The notes beneath the pieces are model-generated. The model did no database searches and was not told the DNA's origin. It saw only the letters and a list, made by a program, of their open reading frames with translations. A stretch of 36,300 bases of DNA from Rheinheimera lutimaris (GTDB taxonomy: Bacteria > Pseudomonadota > Gammaproteobacteria > Enterobacterales > Alteromonadaceae): positions 236,715 to 273,014 of the forward strand of contig NZ_JABSOD010000005.1 of NCBI RefSeq assembly GCF_013283795.1, written 5' to 3'. Shown here piece after piece: positions 1 to 8,683 of the stretch. The position numbers and the translations under genes are program-made. The first letter of the stretch is position 1; each line of letters opens with the position of its first letter.

Positions 1-255
1 TTCACGGTACAGTATTTGTCGCTGTAAATTGCTGCTGTCGATAGTGTCATTGTCTACCAGTGTTATGCTACCAACACCACTGCCCACTAAATATGGCGCG
101 GCGGCGCAGCCTAAACCGCCCATACCAACCAGTAATACCTTGCTGGCCAGTAACGCCTCCTGGCCGCAAAAATCCAACGCCGGCAACATGAGCTGCCGGC
201 TATAGCGCATGGCTTGTTGAGCGGTAAGTTCGGCATGCTTAACGGGTGTAGTCAT
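1..255 (-). CDS. MoeB/ThiF/HesA-family adenylyltransferase, 5' part (partial)
   Basis: The first 85 codons are present, read leftwards from an ATG at 253-255; the rest lies outside the window. The N-terminus reads MTTPVKHAELTAQQAMRYSRQ, the usual opening of MoeB/ThiF enzymes. It is followed by a Rossmann glycine motif (VGMGGLGC) and an aspartate-containing ATP-binding strand (TLVDNDTID). The SSNLQRQ segment then carries the arginine that contacts ATP in this family. These enzymes adenylate the C-terminal glycine of a small ubiquitin-like sulfur carrier (MoaD or ThiS) in molybdopterin or thiamine biosynthesis. The part that would separate MoeB from ThiF, including the zinc cysteines and catalytic cysteine, is missing, so I give no symbol. 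A moe or thi gene further left would decide it. Confidence 0.85.
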   Translation of the reverse strand, partial: MTTPVKHAELTAQQAMRYSRQLMLPALDFCGQEALLASKVLLVGMGGLGCAAAPYLVGSGVGSITLVDNDTIDSSNLQRQILYRE

Positions 256-416
256 AAGATTTATCCTGCGCTGTCTGTTCAGGTCTGTGCCTGGCTGATA
301 CCGGAGAGCAAAGCCGCGCATTTCAAGCCTGTTTTAGCAGGGTTCAATTTATCATAGCTACACATAACGCCATATAAATCAGAGGTAATAAATTTGCGTA
401 ACTCTTACCATTTGAG

Positions 417-444
417 CACTGGCAGTGCATTACCACTGCCAGTG
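417..444 (-). terminator. Perfect 11-bp hairpin at the end of the 445-1245 gene
   Basis: Arms 417-427 (CACTGGCAGTG) and 434-444 (CACTGCCAGTG) pair perfectly around a 6-nt loop. The right arm directly abuts the stop codon at 445-447. Its position fits a transcript end for the minus-strand gene, but no clear U-tract follows on either strand, so intrinsic termination is only possible. It could also protect the 3' end of the mRNA. The rest of 256-444 holds no gene and must contain the promoter of the MoeB-like gene. Confidence 0.45.
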
Positions 445-1245
445 TCAAATTCTGCTGTACGCTGTGTTATAGTTTACTTCGGTTACTTTTCCACTAAGAA
501 AGGAAGGTACTTTATGCATCAGCTGAGCAGATGACACATCTTGCAATAACGGACTTTGCAAAAAAGGGTTAGACTGAAACAACCCGCGCTTTTTTAGCTG
601 TTCAGGTAGTGATTTAACGTAATCAGATCCGGACCTTATTGTTTCCTCCCGTAGGGCTGCCTTTTCAACATCGTCAGACTTGACTGTACCCGTACTTTCA
701 TTCGGATTATGTACAGCCCAGGTTGTTCCGGAGTTTATTTTTGCCTCTATAAATCTGCTTCTTGCCAAACTGAACGCAGCAAAACGTACATCGTCTAAAC
801 TGCTGTTATTATCCAACGCATGCTGATAGGCATCTGCCAATGTAGCTTTATCGGTGCCACTAAGAAACGCATACACTGAACCGCTGCCCGCATTTACATC
901 CCCGCGCGGCAGCTCTTTGATGTTAATCTCTTTAACAACATCTTCTACTACTCTTTTTATTTGCTCTGGTGTGTATTCATACCCTGACTGCCCGGCAATT
1001 TCATTTACCGACTCAGTAACTAATTCAACGCGTTTATCTACACTAATGTAAACAGGGGAAGGGTTTTGTTTAGCTGAACTAAGTGACTGTTGATACAAAT
1101 AATTCAGATTCTGTCCTTGTTGGCTCAGGCCAATTTCAGCGGCCTTAGCGTCATTTTTACTGTTATTAACCGGCGCCCCGGCTGCATTATCCGGAGCATT
1201 TGGTTTAGGCGTTTCAAAACTCAACTTTCTGTTGCTAACTAACAT
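445..1245 (-). CDS. Hypothetical protein, 266 aa, last gene of the minus-strand run
   Basis: I do not recognise a family. The protein is hydrophilic, with no signal peptide or membrane segment. Residues 1-60 are rich in N, P, A and Q and look disordered. They include the stretch IGLSQQGQNLN, which loosely resembles the LS-x-x-G motifs of FlgM-like proteins and some exported flagellar-associated proteins; this is a weak resemblance. A folded, mostly helical core probably spans about residues 70-180 (PEQIKRVVEDVVKEI, then LADAYQHALDNNSSLDDVRF). The ATG at 1243-1245 is preceded by a purine-rich GGGGGCGG. It lies 69 bp after the third FlgO-like lipoprotein gene, on the same strand with no obvious terminator between, so it may be cotranscribed with that cluster. 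A role alongside the FlgO-like proteins is inference only. Confidence 0.7.
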   Translation of the reverse strand: MLVSNRKLSFETPKPNAPDNAAGAPVNNSKNDAKAAEIGLSQQGQNLNYLYQQSLSSAKQNPSPVYISVDKRVELVTESVNEIAGQSGYEYTPEQIKRVVEDVVKEINIKELPRGDVNAGSGSVYAFLSGTDKATLADAYQHALDNNSSLDDVRFAAFSLARSRFIEAKINSGTTWAVHNPNESTGTVKSDDVEKAALREETIRSGSDYVKSLPEQLKKRGLFQSNPFLQSPLLQDVSSAQLMHKVPSFLSGKVTEVNYNTAYSRI

Positions 1246-1314
1246 TCCGCCCCCGAATGAATCCTGTTAATTTTCAACTCCAAACTATTCCGGCCGGCAT
1301 TGCAGCGGCTTAAA

Positions 1315-1959
1315 CTAAATAGTTTGCCGTGCGAAGGACGCAGCCAATACAAATTGCGGGATATGAATTTGTCCGCTGGCGATCACGGTTTTATACACTA
1401 AATGCATAACCCTGGCGTTTACTACTGTACCGGCATTGTCCTGCAGCATAGTGCCGCTGAGTACATAAGTGGCCTGTTGTTGCATGTCCAGATAGTCTCC
1501 GCGGCTGAAGACAAAATCACCGCGCGGCGTAACACGAACTTGCCGTGCCAATTTAACATCGGCGACTTTCACGCCTAAGCGTTGCAATTGCATATACAGA
1601 TGTTCGGCCAGTTGATTGCCCAGGGCGTTACTATCATCCAGGTTTGCGTCAAATAATACAAAGGAGCTGATGGCGATGGTAGGTTCTGCTGTATCGTACT
1701 GCATGGACAACATGAGTTGCAGCGCCAGGTCGGCGGCGTAATCTGACAACGGTTTAGTGGGTCTGGCGATTGCCGCCGGCAGATAATTGCCGCCGGCTAA
1801 CTGCTGCAGTTGCTGCTCTTGCGTTAATAACGCTGTAGCCGCTTCAGCCTCTGCGTCTGGTGAGGAGCAAGCCTGACAAGTAACCGGCTGCGCTGTGGGG
1901 CTAAATACCTGACAACCGGCCAAACAGCACAGTCCCGCCAATACTGCATATACTTTCAT
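1315..1959 (-). CDS. FlgO-like outer-membrane lipoprotein (paralogue 3 in transcription order)
   Basis: A 214-aa predicted lipoprotein. The signal peptide MKVYAVLAGLCCLAGC ends in a lipobox with Cys16, to be modified by Lgt and processed by LspA. The mature part has a Cys/Ala/Glu-rich linker and then a FlgO-type domain from about residue 70. Segments shared with the next two genes are the TIAISSFV strand, the NALGNQLAEHLYMQL helix, VRVTPRGDFVFSRGD, the YVLSGTM strand and VVNARVMHL. FlgO of Vibrio cholerae is an outer-membrane lipoprotein needed for normal flagellation; no flagellar gene lies in this window. The ATG at 1957-1959 has an AGAGG Shine-Dalgarno. A 10-bp inverted repeat lies just upstream at 1974-1996. 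The family assignment is fairly secure, the flagellar role is not. Confidence 0.75.
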   Translation of the reverse strand: MKVYAVLAGLCCLAGCQVFSPTAQPVTCQACSSPDAEAEAATALLTQEQQLQQLAGGNYLPAAIARPTKPLSDYAADLALQLMLSMQYDTAEPTIAISSFVLFDANLDDSNALGNQLAEHLYMQLQRLGVKVADVKLARQVRVTPRGDFVFSRGDYLDMQQQATYVLSGTMLQDNAGTVVNARVMHLVYKTVIASGQIHIPQFVLAASFARQTI

Positions 1960-1973
1960 TGCTACCTCTGCCT

Positions 1974-1996
1974 TTACTGAATACCTTATTCAGTAA
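1974..1996. promoter_or_regulatory. Perfect 10-bp inverted repeat between two FlgO-like genes
   Basis: Arms 1974-1983 (TTACTGAATA) and 1987-1996 (TATTCAGTAA) are separated by only CCT. It lies in the 78-bp gap between the stop of the second FlgO-like gene and the start of the third. No U-tract follows on the minus strand. The short spacer fits either an operator for a dimeric regulator or a small mRNA hairpin that tunes expression or processing. The function is unknown. Confidence 0.45.
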
Positions 1997-2037
1997 GCTA
2001 TCGGCGGCAACAGCGACTTTCTTTAGCTGAAAATGCG

Positions 2038-2673
2038 TTAACCTTGCTTCAGTTTCAGCCGGTCTTCGCCACGCTGGCTTAATATTGCCCGCACTACCTG
2101 CTCCGGCATAAAAGTCCTGGCTGCAGAAATAACCTGTTTGTTATCAATACGGATTAATCTGGCGTTGATCAGCACACCCTGCTTATGTGCTGTCATGGTG
2201 CCGGTAACCACAAAGCGAATGGGTTGCTCTGCGTTTAACTCGGTGAAATCACGGCTCAGCGCGAAATCACCGCCTGGTGTAACACGGATATAGTCGGTCA
2301 CTTTATAGTCCAGCACTGCCACACCAAACTTATGCAAGTCGTACATTATAGCTTCACTTAAATGGTTACTCAGCACTGAGCCTTGATCCAGCGCGGTATC
2401 GACATAAGCAAAATCGGTGACACCAACCATGCCGGTTTCTTCTGCGGCACGGTGGTTTGACATTAATTCATGCACCAATACCCGCGAATACTCGTTGGCA
2501 GTAAGTAATGGCAAAGCATGGCTTGAGGTATCAGCTGCGGTGCGTTGAAAGTGCGATACGCCGGCCAGGCGTTGATCTCGCTCGGGCTGTGCCATCACTA
2601 CCGCTTGCTCTGTGGTGTTACGGGCGCAAGCTGCCAACAGCAGTATGCTTAACACAGGTAATATCTGTTTCAT
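2038..2673 (-). CDS. FlgO-like outer-membrane lipoprotein (paralogue 2)
   Basis: A 211-aa predicted lipoprotein with signal MKQILPVLSILLLAAC, lipobox Cys16. After a linker to about residue 75 it carries the FlgO-type domain: GVTDFAYVD, SVLSNHLSEAIMYDL, IRVTPGGDFALSRDF, the VVTGTM strand, LINARLIRI and NKQVISAA. It aligns along its length with both neighbours; the RVTP-x-GDF-x-x-SR motif is shared with the downstream paralogue and degenerate in the upstream one. Its ATG (2671-2673) overlaps the stop of the upstream paralogue in an ATGA arrangement, and AGGAG lies just ahead, so the two are translationally coupled. An outer-membrane location is likely because residue +2 is Ala, not Asp. Confidence 0.77.
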   Translation of the reverse strand: MKQILPVLSILLLAACARNTTEQAVVMAQPERDQRLAGVSHFQRTAADTSSHALPLLTANEYSRVLVHELMSNHRAAEETGMVGVTDFAYVDTALDQGSVLSNHLSEAIMYDLHKFGVAVLDYKVTDYIRVTPGGDFALSRDFTELNAEQPIRFVVTGTMTAHKQGVLINARLIRIDNKQVISAARTFMPEQVVRAILSQRGEDRLKLKQG

Positions 2674-3296
2674 CGTTGTTCTCCTGTATATCGTTGCCGG
2701 TATAGCTTATCGCCACGTTTACCAACCTGTTGCCGGCTCCACAGCACATTGTGCGGTACAAAGCCGCTGGCCGCTGCCAATACTTGTTTGTTACGGATAC
2801 TGATCAGCCGGGCATTTAACAGCATCCCGTCCTCCATTACGGTATAGGTACCCACCAGTAAGGTGTCGGCATCACTGAGGTTGCCGATATCGGCCAGTTG
2901 CCGCGACAGTGCCTGTTCATGATCGCTCTGTAATAGCAGTTGCTCGCGCAGACGATAATCATAAACGACAAAACCGCGCTGGCGCGCATGCGTAAGCATA
3001 CTTTCGCTAAGCTGATTCGCCAGCTGTATTTGTGCGTCGTCGGCCGCAATCAGGGATAAACTGTTTACCGGCAAAAACGTTGCTACCGCAATTTCTGCTG
3101 CCGGCCGGGCCAACGTGCTTTGTGCCGGCACCTGAGTAAACAGGCTGTCGGCTAACTGTTGGGTATAATAATGCAAGGGGTATTCGCTAAGCGCAGGCTG
3201 CTTTGCCGCCTGCCCCGCCGGCGTTACACTGCTGCAACCTGCAACACTGCAACCGGCAAGCAATACTGCCAGTACACGGTAAATTATGACTTTCAT
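2670..3296 (-). CDS. FlgO-like outer-membrane lipoprotein (paralogue 1, first of three)
   Basis: A 208-aa predicted lipoprotein. I start it at the ATG at 3294-3296, which has AGAGG six bases upstream; a TTG two codons earlier is less likely. The signal MKVIIYRVLAVLLAGC gives lipobox Cys16, and a second VAGC follows at Cys21. The FlgO-type domain is visible as EIAVATFLPV, IQLANQLSESMLTHARQRGF, a TLLVGTYTV strand, LLNARLISI and NKQVLAAA. It is the most divergent copy: where the others have RVTP-x-GDF-x-x-SR it reads LLLQSDHEQALSR. The gene begins 71 bp after the thyA stop with no convincing terminator between, so it may be read through from the lgt-thyA transcript. Confidence 0.75.
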   Translation of the reverse strand: MKVIIYRVLAVLLAGCSVAGCSSVTPAGQAAKQPALSEYPLHYYTQQLADSLFTQVPAQSTLARPAAEIAVATFLPVNSLSLIAADDAQIQLANQLSESMLTHARQRGFVVYDYRLREQLLLQSDHEQALSRQLADIGNLSDADTLLVGTYTVMEDGMLLNARLISIRNKQVLAAASGFVPHNVLWSRQQVGKRGDKLYRQRYTGEQR

Positions 3297-3367
3297 GAGC
3301 AACCTCTGCTTCTGACCTGCAATGCTTAAGCAAATTACGGGCCAGAAACAGCGGCGGGGTTTTGGCG

Positions 3368-4201
3368 TTAAATCGCCACCGGTGCTTTAATATGCGGGTG
3401 GGCCTGATAATTCAGCAGCGTAAAGTCAGCAGCGCTAAAGCCAAAAATATCTTTAACAGCAGGATTTAACTGCATTTGCGGCAGTGGGTAAGGCTCTCTT
3501 GCCAGCTGCGTATTAACCTGTTCCAAATGATTTAAATACAAATGCGCATCGCCGAAGGTATGCACAAAATCACCCGGCGCTAAATCGCATACCTGCGCGA
3601 CCATCAGCGTTAACAGCGCATAGCTGGCAATATTAAAGGGTACGCCAAGAAAAATATCTGCGCTGCGCTGATACAACTGACAAGACAACTTACCGTCGTT
3701 AACGTAAAACTGAAACAAGGTATGGCACGGCGGCAATGCCTGCTTGCCAAGGGCGGCATTTTGTTTGGGTGACACCGAAGTATCCGGCAGCACTGCCGGG
3801 TTCCAGGCGCTGACGATTAGACGACGGGAGTCCGGCGTGCGTTTTATATCACTGATTAGCTGGCTTATCTGGTCAATAACACTGCCATCTGCCGCCTGCC
3901 AGCTGCGCCACTGCGCACCATACACCGGGCCCAGCTCGCCGTCGGCTGTGGCCCACTCATCCCAAATAGACACGCCATTGTCTTTCAGGTAACCAATATT
4001 GGTTTCACCTTTTAAAAACCACAGCAATTCGTGAATGATAGAGCGCAGATGACATTTTTTGGTGGTCACCAGCGGAAAACCCTGCTGCAAATCAAAGCGC
4101 ATTTGGTAGCCAAACACGCTGATGGTACCGGTACCGGTGCGATCGGTTTTTTTATGGCCATGCTCAAGCACATGGCGCATTAAATCAAGATACTGCTTCA
4201 T
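3368..4201 (-). CDS. thyA: Thymidylate synthase
   Basis: Converts dUMP plus 5,10-methylene-tetrahydrofolate to dTMP and dihydrofolate, the de novo source of thymidylate, in the cytoplasm. The 277-aa protein shows the whole family: Arg21 in the dUMP phosphate loop ([10 protein letters not shown]), the ELLWFLKG helix, catalytic Cys159 in [13 protein letters not shown], Arg179-Ser180-Asp182 in [14 protein letters not shown] with Asn190, and the HTFGDAHLY segment. It is about 13 residues longer than the 264-aa E. coli enzyme because of an insert around [14 protein letters not shown], just before the catalytic cysteine; longer forms of this kind are, as I recall, found in marine gammaproteobacteria. 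The ATG overlaps the lgt stop (ATGA at 4198-4201), so translation is coupled. The lgt-thyA order is the same as in E. coli. Confidence 0.98.
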   Translation of the reverse strand: MKQYLDLMRHVLEHGHKKTDRTGTGTISVFGYQMRFDLQQGFPLVTTKKCHLRSIIHELLWFLKGETNIGYLKDNGVSIWDEWATADGELGPVYGAQWRSWQAADGSVIDQISQLISDIKRTPDSRRLIVSAWNPAVLPDTSVSPKQNAALGKQALPPCHTLFQFYVNDGKLSCQLYQRSADIFLGVPFNIASYALLTLMVAQVCDLAPGDFVHTFGDAHLYLNHLEQVNTQLAREPYPLPQMQLNPAVKDIFGFSAADFTLLNYQAHPHIKAPVAI

Positions 4202-5016
4202 GCTTTACTACCCTGCTTCGTCAGTTTTGTCTTGCTGAAATTGGCATACACTATCAGTGCTACCCCGGCAATAATCATTGGCAGGGACAGCCACTGCCCC
4301 ATCGACATGCCTGCCGATAATACGCCAAGGTGTGCATCCGGCTCACGGTAAAACTCTACGCTAAATCTGGCGGCGCCATATCCGGCTAAAAATAAGCCAC
4401 CTAAACTGCCGGCCGGCGGATTAAAGCGGCGGTATAGCATGACGAGGATAAATAACAACACACCTTCCAGTGCAAACTCGTACAACTGCGATGGGTGACG
4501 GGGCAAGGGGCCGGCTCCCGGAAACAATACCGCCCAAGGCACGTCGGTTGGCCGCCCCCACAGCTCGGCATTGATAAAATTACCTAAACGCCCGGCCGCC
4601 AGGCCAAGTGGTATTAACGGTGCCACAAAATCGCCCAACTGCAGATAAGGCTTATTGTTACGTTTGGCAAACCAGAACATGGCCAGCAATACGCCCAGTA
4701 AACCGCCGTGAAACGACATGCCTCCGGTCCAAATCTTAAATAAATATAACGGCTCACTGATAAACAGTTCAAACTGGTAAAACAAGACATAACCAACACG
4801 GCCGCCCAGCACCACGCCGAGAAAGCCGATAAACAATAAATCGCTGACCTGCTGCTCTGTCCAGCCGGAGCCCGGCTTTTTAGCGGCGCGGTTTGCCAAC
4901 CACCAGGCAATAGCAAAAGCGATAAGATACATTAACCCGTACCAACGCAGGCTTATCGGACCGATAGAAAAAATCACCGGGTCTATCTGCGGAAATGTTA
5001 TAAAACCAGAAGCCAT
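4198..5016 (-). CDS. lgt: Prolipoprotein diacylglyceryl transferase
   Basis: Transfers diacylglycerol from phosphatidylglycerol to the lipobox cysteine of prelipoproteins, the first step of lipoprotein maturation in the inner membrane. The 272-aa protein is hydrophobic with about seven membrane segments. It has [10 protein letters not shown] at 71-80, His103 in [11 protein letters not shown] and Arg143 in the signature [16 protein letters not shown]; both residue numbers match the essential residues of E. coli Lgt. [10 protein letters not shown] and a late [15 protein letters not shown] segment are also typical. The ATG at 5014-5016 has AAGGG upstream and lies 8 bp after the permease gene. 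Several lipoproteins in this window would be its substrates. Confidence 0.98.
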   Translation of the reverse strand: MASGFITFPQIDPVIFSIGPISLRWYGLMYLIAFAIAWWLANRAAKKPGSGWTEQQVSDLLFIGFLGVVLGGRVGYVLFYQFELFISEPLYLFKIWTGGMSFHGGLLGVLLAMFWFAKRNNKPYLQLGDFVAPLIPLGLAAGRLGNFINAELWGRPTDVPWAVLFPGAGPLPRHPSQLYEFALEGVLLFILVMLYRRFNPPAGSLGGLFLAGYGAARFSVEFYREPDAHLGVLSAGMSMGQWLSLPMIIAGVALIVYANFSKTKLTKQGSKA

Positions 5017-5024
5017 AACTACCC

Positions 5025-5819
5025 TTAACTAAACATCATTTTTGCTGATACCAGCAGTAAGAAAACCCCGAACACCCGCTTAATTGTAAGCACCGGCAAA
5101 GTTTGCGTTAACCTGGCGCCAAGCGGAGCCGTAAATACCGATGTGGCCACTATACCCAGCAACGCCGGCAAATAAATATAACCGATAAAACCATCCGCCA
5201 ACCGGTAGTGTTGCCAGCCGGCAATAACGTAGCCAAGTGTACCGAACACCGCAATAGCAATACCGCTGGCGGCGGCACAGCCAATGGCACGGCGCATATC
5301 AACAGAAAAGTAGTTCAGCACAGGTACAAACAAAGCACCGCCGCCAATGCCCAGTAAACTGGAAATACCGCCTAACACGGCGGAAATCATTACCAAAACA
5401 CTTTTGCCGGGCAGCGGCTTTTTACCAACAGTAGAACGTGAGCCCAACATTCGCAGCGCTAACAATAACACTGCGCCACCAAAAATCAGCTGTAATAAAG
5501 CGCCACTGATATTATGTGCCAGATAACCGACACTCCAGGCACCGATGCCGGCACCGGCCATAATAGCGCCTGCTACCGACCAGGGCACGCCCCCCCAGCG
5601 ATGATGTGCTAAAACCGATGATGTCGCGGTAACAATAATAGACGCCAGCGAAGTGGCCACGGCAATCAGAATGGCTTGCTCAGCCGGCACAACGCCATAG
5701 GCCGGCAACAGCATAACCAGTACCGGCACTATAACAAGGCCACCGCCAATTCCAAGTAGTCCGGCCAGAAAGCCAACTAAAGCACCAACTAACAAAGCAA
5801 GCAGAGTAATGGTTAACAC
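5025..5819 (-). CDS. TauE/SafE-family (sulfite exporter-type) membrane permease
   Basis: A 264-aa polytopic inner-membrane protein with about eight hydrophobic segments. It shows the internal repeat of the TauE/SafE family: [20 protein letters not shown] near the N-terminus and [20 protein letters not shown] near residue 155. The family contains putative exporters of sulfite, sulfoacetate and other organosulfur anions; the substrate cannot be read from sequence. The start is GTG at 5817-5819 with AGGA five bases upstream. It sits between ptsP (63 bp upstream) and lgt (8 bp downstream), an addition compared with the E. coli order in which ptsP directly precedes lgt. It is probably cotranscribed with both. 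Confidence 0.9.
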   Translation of the reverse strand: MLTITLLALLVGALVGFLAGLLGIGGGLVIVPVLVMLLPAYGVVPAEQAILIAVATSLASIIVTATSSVLAHHRWGGVPWSVAGAIMAGAGIGAWSVGYLAHNISGALLQLIFGGAVLLLALRMLGSRSTVGKKPLPGKSVLVMISAVLGGISSLLGIGGGALFVPVLNYFSVDMRRAIGCAAASGIAIAVFGTLGYVIAGWQHYRLADGFIGYIYLPALLGIVATSVFTAPLGARLTQTLPVLTIKRVFGVFLLLVSAKMMFS

Positions 5820-5882
5820 AATGTTCCTGTAAGCGGAAAACGCCAGCCGGTGTAGTAAGCTGTTATTGTAACCGGCACAGCA

Positions 5883-8141
5883 TCAGGCACGTAACTGACT
5901 TAATAATTGTTTTTGCTCTAAAAAGCGTTGAATATGCGCGCGCACCTGTTTAGCCGACGGACAGGCCAACACTTCAGGCAGCAATAAGGCCAGCTCAGAC
6001 ATTTCTACCCGGCGTAGCAGCCATTTTATTTTTGCCAGATTGCTGCTGTTCATACTAAAGCTCTCATACCCCATCGCCGCCAGCAGCAACACGCCTGCCG
6101 GCTCGCCGGCAAGCTCCCCGCAAACACTGATGGGAAACTGCAAGCCGTTTGCCTGCTGTGCCAGTTGATGCAGCGCACGCAATACCGCAGGATGCATAGC
6201 ATCGTATAAGCCGGCCACTCTGGGGTTATTGCGATCTACTGCTAATAAGTACTGGGTTAGATCATTGGTACCGATAGAGCAAAAATCTACCTTGCGCGCT
6301 AACTCAGGCAACTGATACATAATCGACGGCACTTCAATCATTACGCCAATTTTCGGTTTGGGTAAATCAATCGCTAACTCGTCACTGACTTCAAAACTGG
6401 CTTGTTTAATTAAGCGAATTGACTCGTCCACCTCGGCCAGGTCAGTGATCATCGGCAGTAAAATATGCAGGTTATCCAGCGCCAGATTAGCTTTTAACAT
6501 GGCGCGGATTTGTACCAGGAAAATTTCCGGATGATCCAGCGTTAAACGGATACCGCGCCAGCCTAAAAACGGATTTTCTTCCATAATACTAAAGTAAGGC
6601 AAAGCCTTATCGCCGCCTACGTCAAGCGTGCGCATTATCACCGGTTTATCAGGGTAATTCTCCAGCACCTTACGATACAGCTCTATTTGCTCCTGCTCCG
6701 TCGGAAACCGGCTGCGCATAATAAAAGGAAACTCTGTGCGATACAAACCCACGCCGCCGGTGTATTGCGGCTCTGTGGTTTCCAGTTCTATGGCTAAACC
6801 GGAATTTACCATCAGGTTAAACCCGGCGCCGCACAAGGTTTTCGACGGCAGGGCTATTTCGGCCAGGTAACGGGCATTTAATGCCGCGTCTTCACTGATT
6901 AAACGCTGGTATTCGGCGCATATCGCCTCTACCGGCGACAATAAAATATGCCCCTGGTACCCATCGACTATCAAGCGCTGGCTCTGCCAATGCAGCAGTG
7001 GCAGCTCGTCTACGCCCATTACCGCAGGAATACCCAGCGCACGCGCCATAATAGCCGCATGCGAGTTAACCGAGCCTTTAAGCGACACTATTGCCACCAA
7101 TTGCTCGCGCGGCACTTCTGCCAGCATAGTTGCGGTAACATTGTCGGCTACCAACACCACTTTGGCCGGCAGCTTAATTTTACGCTGCTCGGTATCCAGC
7201 AAATTATTTAACACCCGCTGGCCCAAATCCCGGATGTCAGTGCCGCGCTCGCGCAAGTAAGGGTCGTCCATATCATCAAACTGGCGGGCAAACTTTTCTA
7301 CCACCCGTTTTAATGCGCTTTTGGCACACCAGCCCTGAGCAATTTGTTGCTCTATTTCCCGCCCGAGACTGGCGGCATCAAGTAACTGATGATATACGTC
7401 AAAAATAGCCAGTGCGTCCGGCGGTAAATGGCCGCTCATGCGCTCGGCCAGCCGGTTAAACTCTGCTTTGGTTATTTTTACTGCACGATAAAAATGCGCC
7501 AGTTCTTTTTCCGGCTCTTCTGAGCGCTTGAGCGAAATGGCATTAAAATCATTTGCCGGTTCCAGTACAAAGGCTTCGCCGATGGCGATACCGGGCGCAC
7601 CGGGTAAACCTTTAAGCTGCCCGGTTTGAGTATGGCCAGCGGTTGTTTCACTGACGGCCTGACGCATCTCAGCATTGGCCAGCACTGATGCCAGCTGGGC
7701 CCCAAGCGTAACTAAAAACGATTCTTCATCTTCATTAAAAACACGGTCTGCGCCCTGCTGGATAGTCAGCACGCCCAGCACTTTGCGATGATGAATAATA
7801 GGACAGCCTAAAAAGGCAGAAAAACGGTCTTCACTTACCTCAGGGGTAACTTTAAACCGTGGATGTAAATGCGCTTTGGCAAGATTGATGGGCTCTTCAC
7901 GCTGGCCTACCCAGCCAATTAAGCCTTCAGAAAAGCCAATAGCAATATTGCCGATAGCATCAGGATTAAGGCCGTCAGTAGCCATCAGCATAAAGTGCTG
8001 TTGTTCATAATCAGCCAGGTACACTGAGCAACATTCGGTTGCCAGTGCCTGCTTAACACTTGAGACTAAACCGGCTAATGCGTTTTGAAGCACCGGCTCT
8101 TGTGCTACATCCTGAACTATTCGCCTTAACTGGCCTAACAT
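5883..8141 (-). CDS. ptsP: Phosphoenolpyruvate-protein phosphotransferase PtsP (EI-Ntr)
   Basis: First enzyme of the nitrogen-related phosphotransferase system: it autophosphorylates from PEP and passes the phosphate to NPr and on to EIIA-Ntr, a regulatory cascade that signals nitrogen and potassium status. The 752-aa protein has an N-terminal GAF domain (about 1-165, including SEGLIGWVGQREEPINL). The enzyme I N-domain follows, with the phosphorylated His361 in KGSVNSHAAIMARALG. The PEP-binding barrel shows TGGVGLYRTEF, TLDVGGDK, IGTNDLTQYLLAVDRNNP and catalytic Cys674 in ISVCGELAGEP. Length and domain order match the usual PtsP. It follows rppH by 38 bp on the same strand, as in E. coli, and is probably cotranscribed with it. 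Confidence 0.98.
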   Translation of the reverse strand: MLGQLRRIVQDVAQEPVLQNALAGLVSSVKQALATECCSVYLADYEQQHFMLMATDGLNPDAIGNIAIGFSEGLIGWVGQREEPINLAKAHLHPRFKVTPEVSEDRFSAFLGCPIIHHRKVLGVLTIQQGADRVFNEDEESFLVTLGAQLASVLANAEMRQAVSETTAGHTQTGQLKGLPGAPGIAIGEAFVLEPANDFNAISLKRSEEPEKELAHFYRAVKITKAEFNRLAERMSGHLPPDALAIFDVYHQLLDAASLGREIEQQIAQGWCAKSALKRVVEKFARQFDDMDDPYLRERGTDIRDLGQRVLNNLLDTEQRKIKLPAKVVLVADNVTATMLAEVPREQLVAIVSLKGSVNSHAAIMARALGIPAVMGVDELPLLHWQSQRLIVDGYQGHILLSPVEAICAEYQRLISEDAALNARYLAEIALPSKTLCGAGFNLMVNSGLAIELETTEPQYTGGVGLYRTEFPFIMRSRFPTEQEQIELYRKVLENYPDKPVIMRTLDVGGDKALPYFSIMEENPFLGWRGIRLTLDHPEIFLVQIRAMLKANLALDNLHILLPMITDLAEVDESIRLIKQASFEVSDELAIDLPKPKIGVMIEVPSIMYQLPELARKVDFCSIGTNDLTQYLLAVDRNNPRVAGLYDAMHPAVLRALHQLAQQANGLQFPISVCGELAGEPAGVLLLAAMGYESFSMNSSNLAKIKWLLRRVEMSELALLLPEVLACPSAKQVRAHIQRFLEQKQLLSQLRA

Positions 8142-8179
8142 AAGAGCCCCATCTTCAGTTCAGCGGTTAACCTGCTTTA

Positions 8180-8683
8180 CTAACTCTTTTTCTTGCCTTC
8201 ACGGCGGATAAACGGCAAAGCGACCGGAGCAAACTCTTTCATGACTTTTCTGTAAACTTCACGCTTAAACGCTACAACCTGGCGCACCGGATACCAATAA
8301 CTGACCCAGCGCCAGCTATCAAATTCAGGATGCGTGGTTTTAAGTAAATTTACATCTTCGTCAGCGCAGGTCAAACGCAGCAAAAACCACTTTTGCTTCT
8401 GGCCTATACACACAGGGTTACTGTCTTTGCGAATTAACCGTTTCGGCAGTTTATACCTTAACCAATGCTTCGTTGTGGCAATAATTTCCACATCTTCAGC
8501 CGTCAGGCCCACTTCTTCATGTAATTCACGAAACATTGCTTGTTCCGGCGTTTCGCCGTCATCAATGCCACCCTGTGGGTATTGCCAGGAATGCTGACCA
8601 TACCGTTTTGCCCAAAACACCTGTCCCTGGTGGTTACAAATCACTATGCCGACATTGGCCCGAAAACCTTCGGCATCGATCAC
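8180..8683 (-). CDS. rppH: RNA pyrophosphohydrolase
   Basis: Removes pyrophosphate from 5'-triphosphorylated mRNAs, which opens them to RNase E-dependent decay. The 167-aa protein has a complete Nudix box at 38-60: G38, E44, then R52-E53-L54-x-E56-E57-x-G59. It also has [17 protein letters not shown] at the start, nearly the same as E. coli RppH, and [14 protein letters not shown]. The start codon is GTG at 8681-8683, as in E. coli, with AGAGG four bases upstream. It is the promoter-proximal gene of the long minus-strand run and is divergent from mutH, the same arrangement as in E. coli. Confidence 0.98.
   Translation of the reverse strand: MIDAEGFRANVGIVICNHQGQVFWAKRYGQHSWQYPQGGIDDGETPEQAMFRELHEEVGLTAEDVEIIATTKHWLRYKLPKRLIRKDSNPVCIGQKQKWFLLRLTCADEDVNLLKTTHPEFDSWRWVSYWYPVRQVVAFKREVYRKVMKEFAPVALPFIRREGKKKS

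Noticed and set aside
1315..3296. The three lipoproteins as a toxin/immunity or secretion cassette
   Set aside because: All three share one FlgO-like domain order and lipoboxes. There is no nuclease, pore-forming or secretion motif, so nothing supports a toxin role.
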